DNA of 64,000 bases from Augochlora pura (taxonomy: Eukaryota; Arthropoda; Insecta; Hymenoptera; Halictidae): assembly GCF_028453695.1 (NCBI RefSeq), contig NC_135777.1, positions 22,282,796 to 22,346,795 on the forward strand, in the 5' to 3' direction. The translations under genes were made by a program, and so were the position numbers. Below, in pieces: positions 47,591 through 58,540 of this stretch. A model generated the notes under the pieces. That model had not been told where the DNA came from. It searched no databases and saw only the letters and a list, made by a program, of their open reading frames with translations. Position 1 is the stretch's first letter. Every line of letters starts with the position of its first letter.

Positions 47591-48110
47591 GCGTGTAGGA
47601 GCGTGTAGGAGCGTGTAGGAGCGTGTAGGAGCGTGTAAGAACGTGTAAGAGCGTGTAGAAGCGTGTAGGAGCGTGTAAGAGCGTGTAAGAGCGTATACGA
47701 GCGTGTGGTAAAGTATATTAATATGAGCGAATGTGTGTGAGCGTGTTCGACCGAATATCAACTGGTTTGAGCGTGTACAAGCATGCGCGAGCGTGTATTA
47801 ACGTGCGCGAGCGTGTACGAGGGTTTATTAACTTGTGCGAGCGTGTACGAGCATCCATGAGCGTGTGCAAGCGTGTACGAGCGTATACTAACGTATACTA
47901 ACGCATAATAGCGTGTAAGAGCGTATACTAGCGTACAATAGCGTGTGCAAGCGTGTACGAGCGTATACTAACGTACAATAGCGTCTGCTAGTGTATGCGA
48001 GCGTACACGAGCGTATACTCTCGTATAATAGCGTACACAAGCGTATACCAACGTATATTGACATATACCAAAGTATATTATCGTATACTAACGTGTGCGA
48101 GCGTGTGCGA
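47591..48110. repeat. 10-bp minisatellite, about 52 units in constant register
   Basis: GCGTGTAGGA and variants (GCGTGTACGA, GCGTATACTA, ACGTGTGCGA) repeat with a period of exactly 10. The register set at 47591 is still kept at about 48110, with substitutions but no net insertion or deletion. The unit is largely alternating purine-pyrimidine, so Z-DNA is possible. Open frames over it encode a drifting 10-residue repeat and are not genes. Confidence 0.92.
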
Positions 48111-49247
48111 GCGTGTGTGCGAGCGTGTACAGGCGTGTGGGAGCGGAACGTCGACGCGGGCAATTTGCATCGGGGTTTCTCGTTATGGACGTGCACCGTG
48201 CATCGCTGGAACCGCGTTAACGACTGTAATTATAGCCGCCGGAACGAATATATATGGTCTTCTCGCTGGAGGAACTTTAGGGCACCAAATTGCTGCTTTC
48301 TTGGCTATCGGTTGGATTCCTCCGCGAACTCGCCGATAATTCCCGGGAACAGTTAGCTCGGGAAAAGAACCGATGTACTTCCACTCGCGCCGCTGTTAGA
48401 AACGCATTGCCACTTAATTAAGATTGCACGACGCCGTAGATGCTGCTCCATCGATTTCCATACCTGGAGGCTCGATTATCTTTGTTAGGCCGCTGCCTTG
48501 ATCGGCTCCCGGTTCTAATTATTTTATCGATCATTTCTCTGACGTTTCTCTCTGTTTTCTGATTGATTCTTTGACTTTCCGAGTTTCATTGTTCTTGCGG
48601 TTGGTGCGTCGCAGTGTAGTATTTATTCAGTAGCATCTTTGCTATATACATAGTATCATCTTAGTAAGCCCGAGGGAATATTCTTTGATTAAAAAACGAT
48701 TATTTATTTATCGCATCTTAGTGAACTTGTTAGAACGGTAAAAAAAAATAAAAAAATTTCTATATACTTTCCATGTCTTATAATCGATAAAGACAATTTT
48801 TATTTTGCACAGAGAGTGCTATTTATGCTTTTTGATCATGTCCAAAATTTACAAACATTATCGCATTATTATAATATAACCACAATCATAATAACAGAAA
48901 CTCGTCTGTCCGACTACGAAAATAAATAAATTTCTCTATACTTTCCACATCTCATAATCGATAAAGACAATAATAAAAATCGCACAAAAATCCTCAGTCA
49001 AGAGATCAGTATTCCAGGATAATGTCTGGAAAATCAGCGAGTTATCATTGGCAGGGTTGGTTCACAAAAGAGAGGGAAAAGGGAGAGGCGTGCGTCGAGG
49101 GGAGGATATCCATTAGAGCAGATAGTGAAAAAGTTCTCGAGGTTCGTTCCATCATAGTTCGAGAGCGTCGAGGCCTAACGAGCCGTAGGTCTCTGCACGA
49201 GGTCCCCTGACCCTTCGACCAGGGGGAGCGAGGACGCGAACGCGAAT

Positions 49248-49283
<36 letters not shown>

Positions 49284-50160
49284 CGCCGCGGACTTTCTAT
49301 CGTTATATGTAACAATTTTTTTTCCCGCGCGGCGTCATTCATCATCCGGTACGTCGCGATGACGAGAGACCGGTGGATGTCGGGGACGCTAATTAGCCGG
49401 CCACGTGGTCCCGCGAGAGGAGGCCCGAGCGAAGAAAGGGGCAAGCCAGCGCCGCGGCAGACGGGTATAGTCGCTTTAAAACTAGCTCCGGGGGAGCGTA
49501 ATCCATCATCGAAAACGGCTGGTGTAACGTAACCGTCCGGTTATGCCCACCACTAATCAGCGACGCTGACTTGCCGTATAATTAGATCTGCCTGATCCCT
49601 CTCTCACTCCCCCTCTCTCCCACTCTCTCACTCTCTTACTCTATTTTATTCTCTCTCTCTCTTCGCTCCTTCTCCCGCTTCGCCACCACCTTCCCCCCTT
49701 CCTCACCCGTCCCCCCTTCTTCGTTTCCCGTGCCTCGTGACCAGTCCCGCGCGCACTATGAACACGGGCTTCCTTTCTTGAGCAGGGAATCGCAAAAAGC
49801 ATGTCCGTGTTAGAGACTCCCCCCCGAGCTGATTGCTGACGTGCACCCCCCCTTGGATCATCCCGGCGTTCGCGCGATCGATCCAGCGCGCAGCCCCGCG
49901 ATCCGTAAATCACCGGACGGGGGGGAGGGGGGACTGTGGCGGCAGAGTCTATACGTGCTCTTGTAGCCCTCGGGGGTCGACCAGAGCGCCGGCGGCTCTC
50001 TCCGTTAATTGTGCTTGCAGAATTCGAGACGATGCCTTAATGATCGTTTAGCGACCGCTTTTCTTCGGCCTGCACCCCCCCGGGCTTTGACAAGGGCTTT
50101 TAGTTCGCTGGGAGACTTCGTGGTTTTTCGTTCGGTGACGGAGCGTTCGGCGAGGCTTTT
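48111..50160. other. Non-coding block
   Basis: An AT-rich island lies at 48600-49010, a GA tract at 49248-49281 and a CT-rich tract at about 49600-49690. A short hydrophobic frame near 48222-48339 lacks good splice sites. No gene recognised. Confidence 0.5.
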
Positions 50161-50377
50161 GGTACGTTTAGGGTACTGTTTTCTAAGGTCTTTGGTATTT
50201 GAGGTTTTTGGTACCTTTAGGGTACTGTTTTCTAAGGTCTTTGATATTTGAGGTTTTTGGTACCTTTAGGGTTCTTTTTTGTAAGGTTTTTGGTGTTTGA
50301 GATTTTTGGTACGTTTAGGGTACTGTTTTCTAAAGTCTTTGGTATTTGAGGTTTTTCGTACTTTTTGAGAATTCATT
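50161..50377. repeat. 49-bp minisatellite, four copies plus partial
   Basis: Units start at 50161, 50210, 50259 and 50308, with a partial fifth at 50357, a period of exactly 49. Each carries GGTACSTTTAGGGTACTG and TTTGGTATTTGAGG. The array is strongly T/G-rich on the + strand. The unit is not a multiple of three, and no gene is implied. Confidence 0.95.
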
Positions 50378-50907
50378 CGAAGTTTATTCGAATAAAAATT
50401 AATTCCAATGAGAATCCATTGAAATAAGAATTATTCGAACAAGATTTGATTCCCACAAACACCATAATTTATCGCGTGTAACTAAACAGTCATTGCCCAA
50501 CCATACTACTCAACAGAAAAGAATTCCCTCGTCTTCCCATAAATCTACCAAAAACAATTCCGATAATGTCGTACCGAGACCGAAGCAACCATAAAAAACA
50601 CAGCCTCCAGAGACACGGAAAAATCTCCGCAAAAGGAATCTTATGTCATTCGTCCTCCGTGCGCAACACGTTGCATTGCGCACGACATCCGCGAAGTCGC
50701 GTAGAAGCCTGCCTTAACTGTCGGAAACGATTGCGTGCGATACACAATGGACAATGCCCGACGATCACCGATTGCAAAGGATTACAGCGATGCGCATCGA
50801 TTCGAAAGCAAAGTATAATCGTCACGGAGGAAGGAAAAGGGTGCGGGTAGAGTGGAGAGAACGCGAAATATACGGCTAATCTCTAGCGACACGAAAGGGA
50901 TCCTTTC
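50378..50907. other. Non-coding segment between minisatellite and MITE
   Basis: AT-rich to about 50560, then mixed. A short + frame at 50566-50850 has several cysteines but no splice context or recognisable domain. No gene called. Confidence 0.45.
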
Positions 50908-51212
50908 TTAACCCTTTGGCTACGGCAGACTTTGGCACGGCCGTAGTTTTTCGTTAGACACGCATTTCCGAGGATGTATATTAAAATATTAAAAATATTG
51001 AATTCTGTTACATTAGATCAATATTACTTGAAGTGAAGAATAATATTAAGATTTTTTACAATATATAACATAAATATTGCACGATATATAATTAATCAAA
51101 TTTAATAATAAACGGGGTGGAAATTTGATCTTGACGCCTATTGGCGCCTACAGTACCGGGAAGCCAACGTGTGTCGGTCGTCAATAGGCGCCAACAGTAG
51201 TCAAAGGGTTAA
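50908..51212. mobile_element. TTAA-flanked MITE with subterminal inverted repeat
   Basis: It starts TTAACCCTTTGGCTACGG at 50908 and ends CAGTAGTCAAAGGGTTAA at 51212. The inverted ends match at 16 of 18 positions. Near the right end, CTATTGGCGCC and GGCGCCAACAG (with AATAGGCGCC) form a subterminal inverted pair around about 51136-51196. The 305-bp element is AT-rich inside with no transposase frame. It is a clear non-autonomous member of the CCCTTTG class. Confidence 0.82.
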
Positions 51213-51740
51213 AGAGGCTTGTCGCTGGAAACGAGACTTGGATTTTATACCAAATTGTGCATCGAAAACGCGCTTGGTCTAAGGAAAATAGTCCTTCGAA
51301 AAAGACCTTCAAAAAAGACCTTCAAAAAAGGGAAGAGACTTACGGGACACCCTAATAAATCGGCGACGCGTCGAAGCTCCGCGGGTAAAGGTCGCGTCAC
51401 GATCCCGATTTCGGATTCCGTTCCATTCGCGGTCGGTTATCTTGGCGGGGGCCCTCCCGGTGGTAACAGTACTCGGCGGATTATTCGCCGGTGCCCCGTG
51501 AGAACCTATTACTCATCCGCGACGGGGCCCCGTTGCCTCGATAAGTATCATAAGTAAATCGCGATCAACGTCCGCGATATACGACCTTCGATCACGGTGG
51601 AGCGTTCCACGGCTTCGGTGGGATAGTGGGAGGTCGATGGTGGATCTCGTAAAATCGACCCCCGGGCAAAAATGCAAACGCCGCGCGGACGCTGGTTGGC
51701 GGGCTCGCTCGACCGAGCAATTACCCGGTTGGCTCCGCGG
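51213..51740. other. Non-coding segment before the GA tract
   Basis: A direct repeat of AAGACCTTCAAAAA lies at about 51303-51328. The rest is GC-rich and carries overlapping chance frames. No gene seen. Confidence 0.45.
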
Positions 51741-51798
51741 GCCCCGACAGCCTTCGAGAGAGAAACAGAGAGAAAGAGAGAATCGAAAGAGCAAGAGA

Positions 51799-51834
<36 letters not shown>
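51741..51834. repeat. GA microsatellite at the left edge of the assembly gap
   Basis: Purine-rich tract ending in uninterrupted (AG)n that runs straight into the N block. The same tract resumes on the far side. Confidence 0.95.
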
Positions 51835-51934
51835 NNNNNNNNNNNNNNNNNNNNNNNNNNNNNNNNNNNNNNNNNNNNNNNNNNNNNNNNNNNNNNNNNN
51901 NNNNNNNNNNNNNNNNNNNNNNNNNNNNNNNNNN
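51835..51934. other. Assembly gap (100 N) inside a GA microsatellite
   Basis: Exactly 100 N, with GA repeats on both sides (to 51834 and from 51935 to 51986). The assembly evidently broke in the repeat, and the true length is unknown. Confidence 0.99.

Positions 51935-51986
<52 letters not shown>
51935..51986. repeat. GA microsatellite at the right edge of the gap
   Basis: Pure (GA)n after a short GGAA start. Continuation of the tract before the gap. Confidence 0.95.
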
Positions 51987-51989
<3 letters not shown>

Positions 51990-54230
51990 GACGCGGAGTG
52001 ACTGGTAGACTCGAACGCAAAAACGAGGAAAAAATGGCGGAGTGACGGGAGAAGGGAGAAAAACACTCTTTAATCTCTCCGTGGTCTCTCATCGGCACCG
52101 GTACCCGACTCTCTCTCTCTCTCTCTTCTCTCTCCTCTCCCCGGAGAGGCTCTCCGTTTCTGCCATTCTTTTCCCGGCCGCGACGAAAGGTCGGGTCAGC
52201 TTTAATTATCGTAAATCAAACGAGAGAGCGGAGCGCGCTCGCGAGAGAGGAGGAGGAGGAGGAGGAGGCGAGCCGCGCGCACCGGTCGGTTGTGCAAGCG
52301 CCGATTATTGTTGAAATCGCGGAGAAACGACGGCGGGAACAAGGCCGCCGGAGAGCCGCCTCGGCCCCGGAGATCGTGAAATATCGAACGATCGAGTTAC
52401 GACAGTGCCCACCCGACGTTATAAAATCGGACGAGAGCGCGCCACCCCCTTGTCGGACTTGCTCTTCTCGCTTTGCTCCCCCTCTTCTTACTGTTCTCGC
52501 TCTGTTAGCTCTTCTCGCTTTTTGCTCGCTCTGTTAGCTCTTCTCGCGTCGTCGAGCTCTGCGAGAGCAACGGCCCGCCGTCCCGGACTTTTGCACGCAA
52601 ATCGTGATCGAAGCTCGCGAATCGATCGGTACACCGAACGGTCCCGATGAAGCGCGAATAGCCTGTTATCTCCTAAAATTTTACCGGCAGAGAGAACGGC
52701 ACGGTCGCGACTCGCGCCGTCTCTATTAGGCGAACGATAAAATCCTTGATTCCCTTCTGATCGTCCCGGAATTTCATGTACCCGTTTCAGGGGTTACGAG
52801 ACGATCGCGGATTTTTACGCCGCCGTTTCCTCGTTGATTCTATGGGGCTGGGGATACATGGAAATTAAATGGTTGGCTGTGTTTCACGAGTGTACTTGTC
52901 AGCGCTCGATTCTTGCGGTATAGATAGGAATCGCGATTTAAAAATGCGGCGACGCGGCGAAAAGGTTGATATAACGCGGTAGAATTTTTATACAAGTTTT
53001 TGGAACTTTTTAAAAATAGTTTTCGATATATAATATCACCTTGACATAATCTTTTTAAAATAGTTTTTGTGAACTACGGTGTCTAATTTTTCGTAATTTT
53101 TGCATTTTATCCAAAGGATATTGTGTCACCCTTTAAATGTAACGCAGTATAAGTAAAAAGTATTTTAACTATTTGTACTTGAGAGCTCTGGAAGGGAACC
53201 ATTTTATATCTATAATTATCTTTAAACTAATATAGTAATGTAAAAAGTATCCTTAACCCTTCACACTTAGGGAGACGAGACAGACAAAGGAGATTTAAAT
53301 GGCTCCCCACCAGAGTCCTCGATCACAAATAGGATACATCGAAAGACTAACAAATCGAAAATTAATCATAAAAATTTTCATCTAGCTATGACTGGCATAA
53401 TTATTCAAAACTATCCTCCATCCAAAAAGTGGTCTCTCAAAGCTTGACATAATCTCCGAAGTTAATGTTAACATCCCTTCTCAATGTTATTCCATCTCGC
53501 AACCCTTCCATTTCCGATTCATCATTCGCAAAGAGCACCAGCCAATGCCACGAGACTCATATCCACCATTAACTTTGTATCGCTCACATTGAAACCTTGG
53601 GAATGGTATCGGCTATGTGCGTATCTCTGGCGCAGACGATGACGGACGAGATAAACAGATAGGGGCTCACCGCGGCGGAGAACGAATCGGAAGAGAGAGA
53701 AAGAGAGGAGTCAGGGTAGGCGAGGGGCGGGGGTCGAAAGATTTTTCCGGGCTCGGAGATTCGAATCTTCGTTGGCTCGCAATTTCAATGCAAATCGGTA
53801 CACGGACCCCATTGTGTCTCGCGAATGGAACGATGAATCCGCAAAAACTCCGGCACGTGAAATTTTGTTCCAGTTCGACGGCTGGCCGCGGCACAATGGC
53901 GAACAACGTCGGAGCACCGCGCGCGCCACCACCACGGCTCTCTCGGGCTCTCTCGGGTTTTAGCTTCGAGTTCGAACTCCGCGGCGATACGCGGCGATAC
54001 GCCGGCGACTCTGGGGCGTCGTTATCGATAGCCGGGGCGAAAGAAGGCACCGCGGGAGGCGAAGCACACGCAACCAGGCAGTCGTATCTGATTCTGTTAC
54101 TCGGTTAATTACACGCCTTAACGTGGGCCCCGCTGCCGGCGCCGCAATCGACTCGTGTAATACGCGTCATCACCCTCCGCTTTCCGCCCTCTCCCTCGAT
54201 GCCCCCCACCCCGCCCTCCCACTATATCTC
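51987..54230. other. Non-coding block
   Basis: CT tract at 52110-52136 and (GAG)n at 52246-52268. An AT-rich island lies at about 52960-53600, within which a lone terminus TTAACCCTTCACACTTAGG sits at 53253 with no partner. Pro/Arg-rich frames over 53617-54108 are GC-driven. No gene recognised. Confidence 0.5.
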
Positions 54231-54770
54231 CCTCTCTTTTTCTCTCTACTTCGCTCTTTCTCCTACGTCACTCTACCACGCATTTTCTTTCTCTCTGTTT
54301 CGCTACTTCGCTCTTTCTTTCTCTCTACTTCTCTCTATCTCTCTACATCGCTCTTTCTTTCTCTCTACTTCTCTCTATCTCTCTACATCGCTCTTTCTTT
54401 CTCTCTACTTCTCTCTATCTCTCTATCTCTTTACAACGCTCTTTCTTTCTCTCTACTTCTCTCTTTCTTTTTCTCTACTTTTCTCTTTCGTCTCCTCTAC
54501 TTCTGTCTCACTACCTTTCTCTCTCTCTCAACTTCTGTCTCTCTACCTTTCTCTCTCTCAACTTCTGTCTCTCTACCTTCCTCTCTCTCAACTTCTGTCT
54601 CTCTACCTTTCTCTCTCTCAACTTCTGTCTCTCTACCTTCCTCTCTCTCAACTTCTGTCTCTCTACTTCTGTCTCTCTATCTATCTATCTCTTTCTCTCT
54701 ACTTCTCTGTACCTCTCTCTCTCTACTTCTCCCTCTGTCTGTGACTCTCTCTCTCTTATTCTCGCTTTCC
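54231..54770. repeat. Compound CT-rich minisatellite, 40-bp then 30-bp units
   Basis: CTCTTTCTTT begins units at 54311, 54351 and 54391 (period 40). ACTTCTGTCT then begins units at 54531, 54561, 54591, 54621 and 54651 (period 30). The whole tract is pyrimidine on the + strand. Ser/Leu/Phe frames of 180-236 codons across it are artefacts. Confidence 0.92.
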
Positions 54771-56756
54771 CTCCCCGTCGCTTTTAATATTCACCCTTTC
54801 GTCGACGGGGTGCGCGTTTTTCGAGCCGTTTGATTCGTTTAATTCCCTCTTCCGGCGCGGGCCGCACGAAAAATTTCACGGACCGCTCGAAACAATCGCC
54901 GCCCGCTTGATGGATGGTGGACCCCCTCTCCTGTTAATGAATCGCGTTAAGTTTTCCCGGCCGCGGATCCGAGGCACCGAAGGGCGCTCTCTACCGGCTG
55001 ATTGCGCCCGTGTCCCGGAAACTGGACGACAAAGGGCGACTTCGGAAAATTGCTGATTGACTTCGCTGCGCGCGCACGAGTGCACCCACGGAACGTTTTT
55101 GTCGGGGATACTCTTTAGATGCTCTTTTTCTGACAGTAATACGGTGTCTGCTAAAAGGCCAGTTAGAAAGGTTGAATATACGTACCTTAAATTTTGGAGG
55201 TCCTTTTGCGAAAACTGAGGGGAGAAATTAACATTTTTGTAAAATTTTTCTGACAGAAGTGCTGCCTTCGTTTTAAATGTCTTTTTTAGGATCGGCAGGC
55301 GGAAAAAGGTAGAAAATTGTTGAGTTCGTTTCTCGGTGCGGTCGCGATCGGAAAATCGATCGGAAAATCCCTGGCGATATTTCCTATCAGTTTTCGATTT
55401 CCCTCGGACCTGTAACGCGGTGCCGCCGCGCGCCGTATAAAATTGCGACAGTCGCGCGCCGTTCTCGAGCGCCGGGTACCACCACCTGAGAAGTCTATTC
55501 CCCGGGTCCACTGACCGCCCTTTAACTCTGACCCCTGACCACGATTCCGAATACAATGCGGGGCTCTTGTCGCGCGGCATTCGAAGATAATCTGCCGCTG
55601 TCCAAACGAAACGAATCGTCCCGGCCTCAACCTGATTCCATCTCGGCATCGATCGTTCCGGAGCAATCGGCCTCTGCCCATCGATTCCCCGCTACGGAAC
55701 CCCCCCTCTTCCCCCCTACCCCTTCCCCGGAGATTCGTTCGACCGAGCCACGTTTCTTCCAGTCTCTTTCGCGCTCTGTTTGGTACTCCCTTTCGTGCTC
55801 TCTTTTGCACTCTTTTTCGTATTCTCTTTTGCATTCTTTTTCGTATTCTCTTCTGCCGGTTATATTATCATAGAATTACAGGCGTTTTTAAATATGAAGC
55901 TTTATTATAATAAGTAACAATTTTCTATCCCGATTGCAACGAAGTTATCTTCATAACATTTTCTATACTGTAAAAAGAATGAAACAGCTTCGCTGTAATT
56001 TATATTATTCGCAGATTTTTGTCACAAATGCATAGAGTCTTCAAAATTGAATTTGTTAAAAATGGTCGTTACCATTCTTGGTGTCGATGATATAGAAAGT
56101 CAGGAATCATGGGACACCATAGAACCGCGTTTGTTGGAACGTCCGGCGTCGCGGGGGAGTAGTCTCTCGTTAAACGGGATGACGGTACAACAAAGTCGAC
56201 TGTCCCGCGAGAGAGAGAGAGATAGAGAGAAAGAGAGAGAGAGAGAGAGAGCAGAGGGAACGCGATCGAGCAACTTGACTGGCATTATTTGGGCCCCGAA
56301 GGTCGTGATCCGTGAATGGCGGGCCTCGCACAATGGCGGGGTTCCGAGGTACGAGCCGGCCAGGCGCCGTCTCATTGTGCTCGCGAGCCGCTGCGGACAC
56401 TCTCTCGACTCTCTCTCTCTCTCTCTCCCGCCTCTCGACGCCGGAAGTGGAGCTCTCTTCGCTCTTCGGGGTCGCCACTCGGGGTCGCTCTTCGTCCTCA
56501 TTCACGGGGCGACGGTTAGCGTCGAGAGCCACGACCGGCGTGTCACCTTTCCACGAAAAGTCGTTCAAAATATTTGGCCTGCACCTGGTTCTGACTTCTC
56601 GAGAACGGAATAAGTGTCGTCCCGGATAATCCGGCCCTCTCGAGAGGGCCCCTCGTAAGCGCGGCTTCTTCCACCGGCCAGGAAGCGTGGGAGGAAGTTC
56701 ACACGGTGTTGTACCGTGGTACGGTTCGAGGGTTCAGTGACACTTATTGAGAAGCC
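54771..56756. other. Non-coding block with one long unexplained minus-strand frame
   Basis: GA tract at 56205-56252, CT run at 56405-56432, and pentamer/hexamer-like TTTCGTATTCTCTTTTGCA repeats at about 55800-55852. The minus-strand open frame at 54876-55649 is not low-complexity and is discussed as a finding. No recognised domain. Confidence 0.45.
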
Positions 56757-56779
56757 ATTCGTATTCAATGATCAATGCT

Positions 56780-57200
56780 TTGTATTCGATGTTAGATATT
56801 CGATACTCCACGCTCAATATTCAATATTTTATATTCAATATTCAGGATACAATATTTAATACTCGATATTCACTACTCGATATTTAATACTCAATATTCA
56901 CTACTCAATATTTAATACTCAATATTCACCGCTCAATATTTAATAATTAATATTCACTACTCAATATTTAATACTCAGTATTCAATATTCGATACTCTAT
57001 ATTCAATATTCAGCATTCCATACTCCATATTTAATATTCAATATTTAATATTGAATATTCAGCATTCGAGACTCCATACTCAATATTTAATAATCAATAT
57101 TCAGTACTCAATATTCGATACTCCATACTCAATAGTCAATATTCGATACTCTATACTCAATATTCCAGCATTCAATATTTAATATTCAATATTCAATTTA
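56780..57200. repeat. 7/14-bp AT-rich minisatellite
   Basis: The base unit is seven bases (TAYTCAA, TATTYAA). It is arranged as 14-bp dimers such as TACTCAATATTCAC and TACTCAATATTTAA that alternate through 56860-57000. Divergence grows toward both ends. No gene. Confidence 0.9.
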
Positions 57201-58270
57201 TTAGGGCTCTCGATCCCTGCTCGCTCATTTCGATGATTTCCAGATTTGCCAGAAACCCGTGTCGAAATTCACGAAACTCGAAGATAGACAAGTACATACT
57301 CCTCTCGTCGCTCCTCTTCACGCTTCCTCTTACGTACTCGAGCGACTTGCCGGGAATTGGTTTTCACAGAAACTTATACCTCGTGCAACCTAGACGCAAG
57401 CGTTTCATCGCGTTTCCCCTCCACGTTACTCGAAATATTCTGCTTTTCCACGGCAAATTAATACTCCGAGCCGGTGTCAGGAGCGTCAACGAGGAGATCC
57501 AGACCCGCAGCTTCATTTCAGACGACCGCATCTCTCTCGCGGGGAGAAGTACAAGCGCGGCGAAGAGAAACACAGTCGGTAGACGCACAGGGTCAATGAA
57601 GCCTCGAGCTTTGGACGTTACCCCGTTCGTCGTTCGGCTCGCTGAAATAACAAGGCGCCGTGACACGGGAAACAAGGAAGCTCTCTTCCACCTTGCTATG
57701 TTTCGGTCCGCGATTCGCCACACCTTCCTCCTTCGGGCACTTTGTTGAACCTCTTAGGGATCGTTCTACCTTCGCGCGGTGCTCCGTTGAAGTAGAAATT
57801 TTCTTCGTCGATCGCTGGAAATGGAAACCGTGCTTCTGGTTGGAAGAAGACTAACACGTCGATGTTGAACAATAAATATCGTCTGTTGATTTCACGTGAA
57901 AAAGAGAGGAAGGAGCTTAGGGGATAGCCTAATATTAATAGCTCGTAGCGTGTAATAATTTGCGATATTTTGCAAATAAGTCTGAACGAAGGTAACAGAG
58001 CAGAATGGTTCATATATGACTCTATAAATCAAGCTTAAACAGCAAATATTGTCTATTAATTTCATATCTAAAAATATAGAAATTTATGAGCCATAGTAGT
58101 TGATAACTAGGATCGAAAAACTTTATCAACTTTTTTTGCAATTACTTCCATTTCAAAGTAATATCTTTTCCAAGATCGTCTCTCATACTTCTCTACACGA
58201 TCACGGCCTTATTACGTACCTTTCCGCGCGCAACGCTCTATTCTTGACAGTGAACGCTTCCGTGCGAGAT
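57201..58270. other. Non-coding segment with one hypothetical + frame
   Basis: A + frame at 57233-57748 (171 codons) has normal composition and a hydrophobic patch near residues 20-36, but no recognised domain and no splice or promoter support. AT-rich from about 57980. No gene called. Confidence 0.4.
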
Positions 58271-58540
58271 ATAGAAGTTTAACAAATCTGACCGCAAACT
58301 GCCAGTCATGTCCAGCTGTTCTATCCGCGTTCTCTCTTTAAACAGCGCTTTACATATCGACGCGTACACCTAGCCGCAACGCGCCGAGCATTCAACTCGC
58401 ACGCGTCGAGGCTGCTCGAGCAGCTCGCCTCCCCGCGCTAAATTATAGAACTTCAACAAATCCGTTCGTAAGCCGTCAGTCACTCCCAACTGTTCATCGT
58501 GTTCTATCTAAATAGTGCTTCGCGTATCGACACCTGCATT
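58271..58540. repeat. Diverged direct duplication, offset about 174 bp
   Basis: ATAGAAGTTTAACAAATC at 58271 and ATAGAACTTCAACAAATC at 58445 start two related segments of about 95 bp. Shared blocks follow in the same order: RCCRTCAGTCA, AACTGTTC, GTGTTCT and GTATCGAC. The segment between the two is GC-rich with GCTCGAGCAGC. Confidence 0.75.

Noticed and set aside
47591..48110. Telomere-like or CRISPR-like array
   Set aside because: The unit is not TTAGG and there are no unique spacers. It is a plain 10-bp minisatellite.
48195..48339. Hydrophobic frame after the 10-bp minisatellite as a membrane exon
   Set aside because: Most of the frame upstream is minisatellite. The only acceptor is weak and no donor follows.
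50566..50850. Cysteine-containing + frame as a zinc-finger or secreted peptide
   Set aside because: Cysteine spacing fits no family I recognise. No signal peptide or splice sites.
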